35,306 nt of DNA from Methylobacillus sp. Lineage in GTDB: Bacteria > Pseudomonadota > Gammaproteobacteria > Burkholderiales > Methylophilaceae. Position numbers and translations under genes: made by a program. The stretch covers positions 1 through 35,306 of the forward strand of contig JAITML010000065.1 of the NCBI GenBank assembly GCA_031277395.1, read 5' to 3'. The notes beneath the pieces are model-generated. The model was given only the letters and a program-made list of their open reading frames with translations, was not told where the DNA came from and did no database searches. This document shows positions 27,798-35,306 of this stretch, piece after piece; within the stretch, counting starts at the first letter, position 1; every line of letters begins with the position of its first letter.

Positions 27798-29057
27798 ATG
27801 AGCAATACCCTGCAAGCCGTGCGCGGCATGAATGACATCCTCCCCGCCGATGCGGCGCTCTGGGAATTTTTTGAAGCCACCGTCGCCGACTGGTTGCGCG
27901 CTTACGGCTACACGCAGATACGCACGCCCATCGTAGAGAATACCGATTTGTTCGTGCGCTCCATCGGCGAAGTGACCGACATTGTCGAAAAGGAAATGTA
28001 CAGCTTCGAGGACAAGCTCAACGGCGAACGCCTCACGCTGCGACCTGAAGGCACGGCGTCTTGCGTGCGCGCCGTGGTGCAGCACAATCTGCTCTACAAC
28101 GCGCCACAACGGCTGTGGTATCAGGGGGCGATGTTCCGTCACGAGCGTCCGCAAAAAGGCCGTTATCGCCAATTTCATCAGGTCGGTGTAGAGGCGCTTG
28201 GATTTGCCGGGCCGGATATGGATGCGGAACACATCATCATGACTGCACGGCTGTGGCGGCTGCTCGGGCTGGATGATGTCGCACTGGAAATCAACACGCT
28301 GGGTTCGCCCGAGGCGCGCGGACGTTATCGCGCGCGGCTCATCCAGTATTTTGAGCAGCACACCGATACGCTCGACGAAGATGCCAGGCGTCGCCTGCAC
28401 AGCAATCCGTTGCGCATACTCGACTCCAAAAATCCGGCCATGCAAGGCGTCATTGAAGCCGCGCCCAAACTTGTGGACGATCTCGATGAAGAGTCGCGCA
28501 AACATTTTGACGAATTGCAGCAGATGCTGAATGCGGCCAACGTGCGTTTTACCGTGAACCCGCGTCTCGTGCGCGGCCTCGATTACTACAATGCGACCGT
28601 ATTTGAGTGGGTAACCACGCAATTGGGCGCGCAAGGCACGGTATGCGCGGGCGGGCGCTATGACGGCCTCATCGCGCAAATTGGCGGCAAACCGGCTCCA
28701 GCCTGTGGTTTTGCGATGGGCGTGGAACGTCTGCTGGCTTTGTTGCAGGATAAAAATTTCACGCCACCCGCGTTACCGCCGGATGTGTATATTCTGCATC
28801 TCGGCGAGCAGGCTGATCGCCTTGCGCTTTCAGCGGCAGAACAATTGCGCGATGAAGGGTTGAGCGTGGTGTTGCACTGCGGCGGTGGCAGTTTCAAAGC
28901 GCAGATGAAAAAGGCCGATGCAAGCGGCGCGCGTTATGCAATCATCATAGGCGATGATGAAGCCGCAGCGGGTGAAGTCAGCGTCAAGTCCTTGCGTGAT
29001 ACGGGCGAACAACGTCGTCTGACGCTCGCGGCAGCGGCGGAACTGGTGGCGCAATGA
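27798..29057 (+). CDS. hisS: histidyl-tRNA synthetase
   Basis: A 419-residue class II synthetase. The N terminus has the family block VRGMNDILP. Motif 2 is near [12 protein letters not shown], the histidine-A loop is [15 protein letters not shown], and motif 3 is [10 protein letters not shown]. The C-terminal anticodon-binding domain runs from about residue 325. It starts one base after ispG and overlaps the next gene by four bases, which is unusual coupling for a synthetase to a transporter ATPase. Confidence 0.98.
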   Translation: MSNTLQAVRGMNDILPADAALWEFFEATVADWLRAYGYTQIRTPIVENTDLFVRSIGEVTDIVEKEMYSFEDKLNGERLTLRPEGTASCVRAVVQHNLLYNAPQRLWYQGAMFRHERPQKGRYRQFHQVGVEALGFAGPDMDAEHIIMTARLWRLLGLDDVALEINTLGSPEARGRYRARLIQYFEQHTDTLDEDARRRLHSNPLRILDSKNPAMQGVIEAAPKLVDDLDEESRKHFDELQQMLNAANVRFTVNPRLVRGLDYYNATVFEWVTTQLGAQGTVCAGGRYDGLIAQIGGKPAPACGFAMGVERLLALLQDKNFTPPALPPDVYILHLGEQADRLALSAAEQLRDEGLSVVLHCGGGSFKAQMKKADASGARYAIIIGDDEAAAGEVSVKSLRDTGEQRRLTLAAAAELVAQ

Positions 29058-29884
29058 GCGAGTTGTTGCGTATCGCCGGACTGACGATTACGCCGGCGGC
29101 GATGCCGGAACGGTTGCTGGTCAACAATGTCTCCTTCGCATTGGATGTCGGCAAAACCACTTGCATCGTCGGTGAATCCGGCAGCGGAAAAAGCTTGACC
29201 GCGCTTGCGGTAATGGGCTTGTTGCCGACCGCGTTGAAGCGGCAATCCGGCAGCATTTCTTTTCAAGGCAGCGAGCTGACCGTGTGCAGCCCAGCGCAAA
29301 TGCGCGATGTACGCGGTAAACGCATAGGCATGATTTTTCAGGAGCCGATGACCTCGCTCAATCCCGTGCTCAACATCGGCTACCAGATCGGCGAGAGTCT
29401 GGCCGTGCATCTGGGACTTTCCGGCAAGGCGCTCAAAACCCGTGTGGCGGCATTGCTGGAGCAGGTCGGCATTCCATCCGAGCGCGTTTCGAGTTATCCC
29501 GATGAATTATCTGGCGGCCAGCGCCAGCGTGTGATGATCGCGATGAGCATCGCCTGCGAGCCGTCCATGCTCATTGCGGATGAGCCGACGACGGCGCTGG
29601 ATGTGACCGTGCAGGCGCAGATATTGGCATTGCTCTCCGAACTCAAGCAACGCATGAATATGGGCATGTTGTTTATCACGCACGATTTCGGCGTGGTGGC
29701 GGATATCGCGGATGATGTGGTGGTGATGTTTCGCGGCGAGGTGGTCGAAAGCGGAACGGTTGCCGATGTGCTCGGAAATCCGCAGCATCCTTATACCAGG
29801 GCGCTGCTGGATTGCGTGCCGGATGCGGACGGGAAAAAGACGCTCAAACCCATAGACTATGCCTGGCTGAAGGAGGTCGCGTGA
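29054..29884 (+). CDS. ABC transporter ATPase, OppD/DppD type
   Basis: A 276-residue nucleotide-binding subunit. Walker A is GESGSGKS at 40-47, Q-loop in [12 protein letters not shown], signature SGGQRQR from S153, Walker B with D176/E177 (ADEPTTALD), and H-loop in FITHDFG. The MTSLNP variant after the Q-loop, and the C-terminal [15 protein letters not shown] segment, are hallmarks of the oligopeptide/dipeptide/nickel uptake group. The C-terminal oligopeptide extension seems short, and the iron-sulfur-type CxxC region seen in some OppD proteins is not apparent. It overlaps hisS by four bases and the partner ATPase by one. No permease or binding-protein gene is nearby. Confidence 0.92.
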   Translation: MSELLRIAGLTITPAAMPERLLVNNVSFALDVGKTTCIVGESGSGKSLTALAVMGLLPTALKRQSGSISFQGSELTVCSPAQMRDVRGKRIGMIFQEPMTSLNPVLNIGYQIGESLAVHLGLSGKALKTRVAALLEQVGIPSERVSSYPDELSGGQRQRVMIAMSIACEPSMLIADEPTTALDVTVQAQILALLSELKQRMNMGMLFITHDFGVVADIADDVVVMFRGEVVESGTVADVLGNPQHPYTRALLDCVPDADGKKTLKPIDYAWLKEVA

Positions 29885-30687
29885 TGAGCGAACCTCTGAT
29901 CGTCGCCCGCAATCTGGTCAAAATTTACAAGCAGCGCAGCGGACGCTTCGGTTTCGGCTCGACCGCGATACGCGCGCTGGATGATGTGTCTGTCGAGGTC
30001 AAGCCCGGCAGCACGCTGGCCGTGGTTGGCGAATCCGGCAGCGGCAAATCCACACTCGCGCGTTGTCTGCTACAATTGCAGCCCCTGAACGGCGGTCAGG
30101 TAGAGTTTGAAGGACGCGACCTGGCGCGTTTGAGCGGCGAAGAATTGCGCGCCGCGCGGCGACGTTTGCAGATGGTATTTCAAGACCCGTTCGCCTCGCT
30201 CAATCCGCGCATGAAAGTCGGTGAAATCGTGGGCGAGGGGTTGCTGATACACAGGCTGGGCAATGCGGCGGAGCGGCGCGAAAAAGTGGTCCGCATGTTG
30301 CAAAACGTCGGTCTGGATGCTTCCGATATGGAAAAATATCCGCACGAATTTTCCGGCGGCCAGCGTCAGCGTATCGGCATTGCGCGCGCACTGATACTGG
30401 AACCGCGCCTCGTGGTGTGCGACGAGCCGGTATCCGCACTGGATGTTTCCATACAGGCGCAGATTTTGTTGCTGCTCAAAAAATTGCAGCAGGAAATGGC
30501 GCTGAGTTATCTCTTTATCAGTCACGATCTGCGAGTGGTGCGCCACATGGCGGATGAGATCGTGGTGATGCGCCACGGACGCGTCGTGGAGCAGGGTGGT
30601 GTGGAACAAATCTACCGTGAACCGCAGCAGGAATATACGCGCAATTTATTGAATTCGATCCCCGGCCAACACCGTTTGGCGCATTAG
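29884..30687 (+). CDS. ABC transporter ATPase, OppF/DppF type
   Basis: A 267-residue second nucleotide-binding subunit. Walker A GESGSGKS at 49-56, Q-loop FQDPFASLNPR, signature SGGQRQR from S157, Walker B D180/E181 (CDEPVSALDV), H-loop FISHDLR. The N terminus carries the OppF-type insertion (KQRSGRFGFGSTAIRALDDV). With the previous gene it would form a heterodimeric ATPase pair like OppDF or the two halves of YejF. I chose the ATG at 29884, overlapping the upstream stop; a longer start inside the upstream gene has no support. No membrane partner is in the window. Confidence 0.92.
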   Translation: MSEPLIVARNLVKIYKQRSGRFGFGSTAIRALDDVSVEVKPGSTLAVVGESGSGKSTLARCLLQLQPLNGGQVEFEGRDLARLSGEELRAARRRLQMVFQDPFASLNPRMKVGEIVGEGLLIHRLGNAAERREKVVRMLQNVGLDASDMEKYPHEFSGGQRQRIGIARALILEPRLVVCDEPVSALDVSIQAQILLLLKKLQQEMALSYLFISHDLRVVRHMADEIVVMRHGRVVEQGGVEQIYREPQQEYTRNLLNSIPGQHRLAH

Positions 30688-30695
30688 GAAGGCAT

Positions 30696-31325
30696 ATGGC
30701 ATACGATCTGGAAGAGCAGGAACAACTCGACAATATCAAGGCATGGTGGCAACGCTACGGCAATCTCGTAACGTGGGTGCTGATTGCCGTGTTCGGCGCG
30801 ATTGCCGCCTGGCAATACTGGAATCATCATCAACGCAGCGAGTCTCTCAAGGCTTCGACGCATTACGAAATGTTATCCACGATGAGCAGCGCCAGGGATA
30901 TCAAGGAAATCCGCGCGACCGCCGGGCAAATCATTGAGCAATACCCCGGCACGCCATACGCCGGTCGCGCCGCGCTGCTTGCCGCGAAGGCCAACTACGA
31001 AAACAACGATGCCAAAAGCGCCAAAGCGCAACTGGAATGGGCCATGAAAAATGCAACGGAAACCTCCGTTCGCGCCATTGCCCAACTGCAACTGGCAGCG
31101 ATACAGTTCGATGAAAAAGCCTACGATGACGCGCTCAAAACGCTGGGTGAAAAACACGAGGCGGCTTACGACGGACTCATTGCCGACCTCAAGGGCGATG
31201 TGCTGGCCGCGCAGGACAAGCGCACGGAAGCCAAGGCTGCCTATGCCGAAGCCCTGACCAAGCTGGAAGCCGGAAGCCGTCTGCAAGGTTACACGCAACA
31301 CAAACTCGACGCGCTGGGTGACTGA
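30696..31325 (+). CDS. yfgM: YfgM-family TPR membrane protein
   Basis: A 209-residue protein. A short cytosolic segment (1-23) precedes one membrane helix at about 24-42 (VTWVLIAVFGAIAAW) and a periplasmic TPR-like domain (TPR_21). In E. coli YfgM associates with SecYEG and PpiD and helps hand newly exported proteins to periplasmic chaperones. The hisS-yfgM-bamB-der order is the conserved one, except for the two ABC genes inserted here. The ribosome site AGGAAGG overlaps the stop of the upstream gene. Confidence 0.93.
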   Translation: MAYDLEEQEQLDNIKAWWQRYGNLVTWVLIAVFGAIAAWQYWNHHQRSESLKASTHYEMLSTMSSARDIKEIRATAGQIIEQYPGTPYAGRAALLAAKANYENNDAKSAKAQLEWAMKNATETSVRAIAQLQLAAIQFDEKAYDDALKTLGEKHEAAYDGLIADLKGDVLAAQDKRTEAKAAYAEALTKLEAGSRLQGYTQHKLDALGD

Positions 31326-32497
31326 TGTTCATGCGCAAACTTTCCATACTCATATTTGCGCTGCTGGCCGGATGCTCTTCGCTTACCGACCTCAAGCAGG
31401 ATATTTCGGAGCGCATGTTTGGTCCGGAGCTTGCCAATCCACCCACGCCGCTCACCGAAATCAAACCGACGATGACGGCCAAGGTTGTGTGGAGCGCATC
31501 CATAGGCAAAGCCGAGGGTTACAGCTATACGCCCGCAGTGGACGGCAATGCAATCTTTACCGCGAGCACCAACGGCGAAATTACGCGATTTGATCTCGCG
31601 AGCGGCAAACAAGTTTGGCGGATCAACGCGGGCGAAACCATTTCCGGTGGCGTGGGCGCAGGCGAAAATCTGGTGCTGGTCGGCAGCAACGAAGGCATGG
31701 TGCTGGCCTTCGACCAGAATGGAAAATCGTTGTGGAAAGCCAAAGTCAGCAGTGAGGTATTGAGCGCGCCCAAAATCGCCAACGGCGTGGTCGTGGTGCG
31801 CAGCGGCGACAGCCGCATCTACGGCTTGAGCGCCGTGGATGGCAAGCGCAAATGGGTCTATGAACGCGCCACACCTGCATTGGTATTGCGCAGCAATGCG
31901 GGAGTGGCGCTTGCGGATGGCGCGGCTTATGTCGGTTTCGCCGGTGGCAAGATGGTGGCGATCAAGGCTGATGATGGCCGCTTGCTGTGGGAAGCCTCGG
32001 TTGCCCTGCCCAAAGGTGTGACTGAAATCGAGCGCATCGCCGACATCACCAGCCTGCCGGTGGTTGAAGGCCGCATGGTTTATGCCGCCGCGTTTCAAGG
32101 GCGCGTTGCCGCAGTGGATCGCACCAATGGCCGCGTGACGTGGACATCCGATCTTTCGAGTTACAACGGTTTGGGCGTTGATTACAGCCGTCTCTACGTG
32201 GCGGGCGGCGATGGCACGATCTATTCACTGGATAACGGCAGTGGCAAGAGTTACTGGAAACAGGACAAGTTGCTGTATCGGCAGGTGAGCGCGCCTGTGC
32301 CGGTCAGCGGGACGGTAGCCGTGGGCGATCTGGAAGGTTATGTGCATTTTCTCTCCACTGACGATGGCTCTTTTGTCGCGCGCATCCAGACCAACAACAG
32401 CCCCGTAATGGCGCAGCCCATCATGCTGGGTGATTCCCGTTTGCTGGTGCAAACCGCCGGTGGCGGCGTTTACATCATCAGCCTCAGCCCCAAATAA
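31325..32497 (+). CDS. bamB: outer-membrane protein assembly factor BamB
   Basis: A 390-residue lipoprotein: signal peptide with lipobox LLAGC (C17 from this start, C15 from the ATG two codons later), then an eight-bladed PQQ-like beta-propeller with repeated A-x-D-x-x-x-G-x-x-x-W blades (for example [38 protein letters not shown]). BamB is a scaffold in the BAM complex and does not bind PQQ despite the repeat name. Start overlaps the yfgM stop by one base; der begins one base after its stop. Confidence 0.96.
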   Translation: MFMRKLSILIFALLAGCSSLTDLKQDISERMFGPELANPPTPLTEIKPTMTAKVVWSASIGKAEGYSYTPAVDGNAIFTASTNGEITRFDLASGKQVWRINAGETISGGVGAGENLVLVGSNEGMVLAFDQNGKSLWKAKVSSEVLSAPKIANGVVVVRSGDSRIYGLSAVDGKRKWVYERATPALVLRSNAGVALADGAAYVGFAGGKMVAIKADDGRLLWEASVALPKGVTEIERIADITSLPVVEGRMVYAAAFQGRVAAVDRTNGRVTWTSDLSSYNGLGVDYSRLYVAGGDGTIYSLDNGSGKSYWKQDKLLYRQVSAPVPVSGTVAVGDLEGYVHFLSTDDGSFVARIQTNNSPVMAQPIMLGDSRLLVQTAGGGVYIISLSPK

Positions 32498-32498
32498 A

Positions 32499-33926
32499 AT
32501 GTTGCCGACACTGGTGCTCGTGGGTCGCCCCAATGTCGGCAAATCCACGCTTTTCAACCGCCTGACCAAAACGCGCGACGCGCTCGTGGCGGATATTCCC
32601 GGACTTACGCGCGACCGCCATTACGGGCGCGGCGCAGTCGGTGATTTTCCGTATCTGGTTGTTGATACCGGCGGTTTCGAGCCGCTGGCCGATAGCGGCA
32701 TCCTTGCGGAAATGGCGCGTCAAACCTTGCTTGCGGTGGATGAAGCGGATGTCATCATATTTCTTGTTGATGGCCGCCAGGGGCTCACGCCGCAGGACAA
32801 GGTGATCGCGGACAAATTGCGTCGCAGCGGTCGCCGGGTGTGGCTCGCCGTCAATAAAACCGAAGGCATGAATCGCGGCATCGCGTCGGCGGAATTTCAT
32901 GAGCTCGGTCTGGGTGATCCGCTCGCAATTTCTTCCGCGCATGGCGAAGGTGTGCGCGATCTCGTGAATCTCGCGCTGGAGGATTTTGCGCCAGATGAGT
33001 CGGAAGATGAAGCGGACAACAGCGCGCCCAAAGTTGCGATTGTAGGCCGCCCCAATGTCGGCAAATCCACGCTGGTCAACGCGCTGCTGGGCGAGGAGCG
33101 CATGATTGCCTTCGACCAACCCGGCACCACGCGCGACTCCATCTACATCGACCTCGAACGCAATGGCAAGCATTACACATTGATTGATACTGCCGGCGTG
33201 CGTCGCCGTGGCAAGGTGTTTGAGACCATAGAAAAATTTTCGGTCATCAAAACCATGCAAGCCATTGAAGATGCCAACGTGGTCATTCTCGTGGTGGACG
33301 CGCAGGATGGCGTGACCGAGCAGGAAGCGCACATCGCCGCCTTCATCCTTGAAAGCGGCCGCTCGCTGGTTGTTGCCGTGAACAAATGGGATGGGCTGGA
33401 CCAGGACAAGCGCGAGTGGATCAAGCGCGAGATTGATCGCAAATTGCAGTTTCTTGATTTCGCCAAGTTTCACTATATCTCGGCCTTGAAACGCAACGGT
33501 CTGCCGTCGCTGCTGCAATCCGTCGATGGTGCGTTCAAATCCGCAATGGCAAAACTGGCCACACCCAAACTCACGCGCGTGCTCAACGACGCGCTGCAGC
33601 AACATCAACCGCCGATTTCCAAGGGCATACGCCCCAAGTTGCGCTACGCCCATCAAGGCGGCAGCAACCCGCCCGTGATAGTCATTCACGGCAATCACGT
33701 CGAAGGCATCAAGCAAAGCTACACACGCTTTCTCGAAGGCGTGTTCCGCAAGGCATTCGAACTCTCCGGCACGCCGCTGCGGGTGCAGTACAAGCAGGGC
33801 GACAACCCGTATGCCGAACCCGAGAAACGCAAATCCGGCGAAGGCCTCGTCACCATGCGCAAACGCAAAAACGAGCAACGCGCCGCGATCAAAAAACGCA
33901 AGGATACAGAGCGGCGCAAGGCTTGA
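32499..33926 (+). CDS. der: ribosome-assembly GTPase Der (EngA)
   Basis: A 475-residue double GTPase. G domain 1: GRPNVGKST near 9-17, DTGG, and NKTE as the G4 motif. G domain 2 from about 182: GRPNVGKST again, DTAGV, canonical NKWD. The C-terminal KH-like domain (about 360-445) is followed by a basic tail. It acts in 50S subunit assembly. NKTE in place of NKxD occurs in other betaproteobacterial Der proteins as I recall, so it is probably lineage-typical. The ATG at 32499 gives the correct N terminus; a longer frame from 32430 lies inside bamB. Probably the last gene of the operon. Confidence 0.97.
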   Translation: MLPTLVLVGRPNVGKSTLFNRLTKTRDALVADIPGLTRDRHYGRGAVGDFPYLVVDTGGFEPLADSGILAEMARQTLLAVDEADVIIFLVDGRQGLTPQDKVIADKLRRSGRRVWLAVNKTEGMNRGIASAEFHELGLGDPLAISSAHGEGVRDLVNLALEDFAPDESEDEADNSAPKVAIVGRPNVGKSTLVNALLGEERMIAFDQPGTTRDSIYIDLERNGKHYTLIDTAGVRRRGKVFETIEKFSVIKTMQAIEDANVVILVVDAQDGVTEQEAHIAAFILESGRSLVVAVNKWDGLDQDKREWIKREIDRKLQFLDFAKFHYISALKRNGLPSLLQSVDGAFKSAMAKLATPKLTRVLNDALQQHQPPISKGIRPKLRYAHQGGSNPPVIVIHGNHVEGIKQSYTRFLEGVFRKAFELSGTPLRVQYKQGDNPYAEPEKRKSGEGLVTMRKRKNEQRAAIKKRKDTERRKA

Positions 33927-33931
33927 TTTTT

Positions 33932-33952
33932 CCTGCGCCTGATGCGCGCAGG
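33932..33952 (+). other. stem-loop after der
   Basis: CCTGCGC / GCGCAGG, a perfect 7-bp stem with a 7-base loop, five bases after the der stop. No T-run follows, so it is not a standard intrinsic terminator; it may protect the mRNA 3' end or precede factor-dependent termination. Confidence 0.4.
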
Positions 33953-33958
33953 CAACGC

Positions 33959-33977
33959 CCTAATGAAAATCATTAGA
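33959..33977 (+). promoter_or_regulatory. Fur-box-like operator upstream of pqqA
   Basis: The 19 bases CCTAATGAAAATCATTAGA match the classic Fur consensus GATAATGATAATCATTATC at 14 of 19 positions. The inner 17 bases CTAATGA-AAA-TCATTAG form a perfect inverted repeat. A second overlapping pair, ATGAAAA (33963) and TTTTCAT (33981), extends the symmetry. It lies about 120 bases before pqqA, in the only gap where the pqq promoter can be. A promoter next to it is not obvious. Function is inferred. Confidence 0.5.
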
Positions 33978-34097
33978 TGGTTTTCATGGTAATCGCGCTA
34001 CTGGACGATAAGCTGATTGTGGAAAATGGATCCCGAGTTCAGTGCAAACCGCGTTGAACCTGACTAAATACCAACTGCAACCAAAGGAGTATGCATC

Positions 34098-34169
34098 ATG
34101 TGGACCAAGCCCGAAGTAACCGAAATGCGTTTTGGTTTTGAAGTAACGATGTACGTTTGCAATCGCTAA
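34098..34169 (+). CDS. pqqA: PQQ precursor peptide PqqA
   Basis: A 23-residue peptide, [19 protein letters not shown] followed by VCNR. The conserved glutamate E15 and tyrosine Y19 (ExxxY) are the residues cross-linked by PqqE and cut out to make pyrroloquinoline quinone. The N-terminal WTKP is typical of the family. C21, two residues after the tyrosine, is uncommon to my knowledge. The ATG follows AAAGGAG at 34083-34089 with an eight-base gap. A terminator-like hairpin follows, then pqqB. Confidence 0.97.
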   Translation: MWTKPEVTEMRFGFEVTMYVCNR

Positions 34170-34185
34170 GTTTTTCATCTCCCTG

Positions 34186-34210
34186 GGGTCGCCGCGAGGC
34201 GGCCCTTTTT
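34186..34210 (+). terminator. intrinsic terminator/attenuator between pqqA and pqqB
   Basis: GGGTCGCC pairs with GGCGGCCC (8 bp, one G-T pair) around a GCGA tetraloop of the stable GNRA type, directly followed by TTTTT. It lies 17 bases after the pqqA stop and 32 before pqqB. Partial read-through would yield far more pqqA than pqqBC transcript, as expected for a precursor used stoichiometrically. Confidence 0.85.
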
Positions 34211-34241
34211 AATTCCGGTCGCTCGCGTCGAAAGTCGCACC

Positions 34242-35159
34242 ATGCACATACATGTATTAGGCTCCGGCGCAGGTGGCGGTTTCCCGCAGTGGAATTGCAA
34301 CTGCCCCAACTGCGATGGTCTGCGCAAAGGCACAATCAAGGCAAAAAAACGTACCCAATCCTCTATCTGCGTAAGCAGTGATGGCATCAACTGGGTGCTG
34401 TTCAATGCCTCTCCCGATGTATTGCAGCAAATTCAGGAATTTCCTCCGCTGCAGCCCGCGCGCGCGATACGCGATAGCGCCATCGCGGGCATTGTGTTGA
34501 TAGATGCGCAGATAGACCATACCACCGGCTTGCTGATGCTGCGCGAAGGGCAGGCTAGGCGCGAAATCTGGTGCACGGAGATGGTGCGCCAGGATCTTAC
34601 AAGCGGCAATCCCCTGTTCAATATTCTCGATCATTATTGCGGTGTTAATTGCCATGAGGTGCCGACAGACGGCAAGACATCGTTTGAAATTCCCGGCGTG
34701 GACGATCTGCGCTTTATCGCGGTCGCATTGAAAAGCGCCGCGCCGCCTTATTCGCCGCATCGCCATGACCCGCATCCGGGCGATACCATAGGCGTGCTGA
34801 TAGAAGAAATCAGCAGCGGCAAAAAATGCTGGTATTCCCCCGGGCTGGGCGAGATTGAGCCGCATCTGCCGACTTATTTCAGGCAAGCCGATTGCATCAT
34901 GGTTGATGGCACATTCTGGACGGATACGGAAATGCCGGACATGGGCTTGATGCCCAAGCGCGCGCGGGAGATCGGCCATATTCCGCAGTCCGGCGCAGGC
35001 GGCATGATGGAGGTGCTGGATGGCTATCCGAACGCGCGTCGCGTGCTGATACACATCAACAATACCAACCCGATACTGCGCATGGATTCGGCAGAACGAG
35101 CCGAGTTGAAGCGGCGCGGCATTGAGGTCGCTTTTGACGGCATGGACATCATTCTTTGA
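34242..35159 (+). CDS. pqqB: PQQ biosynthesis protein PqqB
   Basis: A 305-residue metallo-beta-lactamase-fold protein. The N terminus [18 protein letters not shown], with C19, C21 and C24, is the family zinc-knuckle signature; [11 protein letters not shown] is the degenerate metal-site motif characteristic of PqqB; the C-terminal part has [12 protein letters not shown]. It is an iron-dependent hydroxylase that acts on the excised Glu-Tyr intermediate (family knowledge). The ATG has only a weak ribosome site, which fits lower expression than pqqA. pqqC starts 14 bases after its stop. Confidence 0.97.
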   Translation: MHIHVLGSGAGGGFPQWNCNCPNCDGLRKGTIKAKKRTQSSICVSSDGINWVLFNASPDVLQQIQEFPPLQPARAIRDSAIAGIVLIDAQIDHTTGLLMLREGQARREIWCTEMVRQDLTSGNPLFNILDHYCGVNCHEVPTDGKTSFEIPGVDDLRFIAVALKSAAPPYSPHRHDPHPGDTIGVLIEEISSGKKCWYSPGLGEIEPHLPTYFRQADCIMVDGTFWTDTEMPDMGLMPKRAREIGHIPQSGAGGMMEVLDGYPNARRVLIHINNTNPILRMDSAERAELKRRGIEVAFDGMDIIL

Positions 35160-35173
35160 CAAAGGAAGCAAGC

Positions 35174-35306
35174 ATGAGCAATCCTCCCTGGAGCCGCGAG
35201 GAATTTGAAGCGAAGTTGCGCGAAAAAGGCAAGGGCTACCATATTTATCATCCGTTTCACGTGATGATGTACGAAGGCAAACTCAGCAAGGAGCAACTGC
35301 AATGCT
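35174..35306 (+). CDS. pqqC: PQQ synthase PqqC, 5' part (cut by window end)
   Basis: The first 44 codons of pqqC. The N-terminal [20 protein letters not shown] followed by [12 protein letters not shown] is a clear PqqC start. The full protein is usually about 240-250 residues and is a cofactorless oxidase that closes the ring and oxidises the last intermediate to PQQ. AAAGGAAG precedes the ATG. The frame is open to the window end; pqqD and pqqE are expected beyond. Confidence 0.95.
   Translation, partial: MSNPPWSREEFEAKLREKGKGYHIYHPFHVMMYEGKLSKEQLQC

Noticed and set aside
31325-32497. PQQ-type propeller repeats near a pqq cluster, considered as a PQQ dehydrogenase
   Set aside because: The lipobox, length and conserved position between yfgM and der identify BamB, whose propeller does not bind PQQ.
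33963-33992. Nine-codon frame with two tryptophans (MKIIRWFSW) before pqqA, a possible leader peptide
   Set aside because: No ribosome site, overlaps the Fur-like palindrome, and no attenuator structure follows it.
33977-34057. 26-codon frame upstream of pqqA
   Set aside because: No Shine-Dalgarno and no resemblance to known peptides; too short to support.
34042-34070. GTGCAA-N17-TAAATA as the pqqA promoter
   Set aside because: Only three of six matches in each hexamer, which is not better than chance in this AT-rich gap.

Overview
The window looks like a chromosomal stretch of a free-living betaproteobacterium, most plausibly in the Nitrosomonadales (Gallionellaceae- or Methylophilaceae-like). 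This is inferred from gene order (ndk-rlmN-pilF/pilW-rodZ-ispG-hisS-yfgM-bamB-der; pilG-pilH-pilI-pilJ-chpA), moderate GC content, and protein flavour. I see no insertion sequence, prophage, CRISPR array or rRNA. Coding density is very high and most genes are housekeeping.

Left part (1-5594): a small secreted protein of unknown function, the RNA helicase gene hrpA, and, convergent with it, a FIST-domain sensory protein. A 322-base intergenic region then separates the FIST gene from a divergent operon (5917-14211) for twitching-motility chemosensing: PilG and PilH response regulators, the PilI CheW-like adaptor, the PilJ chemoreceptor and the giant hybrid kinase ChpA. No CheR/PilK- or CheB/ChpB-type adaptation enzyme follows; a convergent MATE efflux gene does.

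Middle part (15657-23092): a short RNase II-family protein translationally coupled to a spermidine-synthase-fold protein, a THUMP-type rRNA methyltransferase, a MazG-like pyrophosphohydrolase, a tRNA-Leu(CAG) on the minus strand, then RNase R and the 23S rRNA methyltransferase RlmB. The tRNA promoter lies on top of the rnr start codon, and any rnr transcript started upstream must cross the tRNA in antisense.

Right part (23386-33926): a run of eleven tightly spaced genes, probably one operon from ndk to der, covering nucleotide balance, rRNA/tRNA modification, pilus assembly, cell shape, isoprenoids, histidyl-tRNA, two orphan ABC ATPases, and outer-membrane assembly (YfgM, BamB). The rlmB-ndk gap carries three stem-loops, one of which is an intrinsic terminator only when read on the minus strand, suggesting an unannotated small RNA.

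Right edge (33927-35306): the start of a PQQ biosynthesis cluster: pqqA (a 23-residue precursor peptide), pqqB and the first 44 codons of pqqC. A Fur-box-like palindrome lies upstream of pqqA and a clean terminator/attenuator hairpin lies between pqqA and pqqB. The cluster sits where many betaproteobacteria carry hfq-hflX after der.

Nothing here is clearly a new defence or mobile system. The observations most worth follow-up are regulatory: the Fur-like site before pqqA, the tRNA/rnr overlap, the candidate minus-strand RNA before ndk, the FIST protein next to the Chp operon, and the permease-less ABC ATPase pair.
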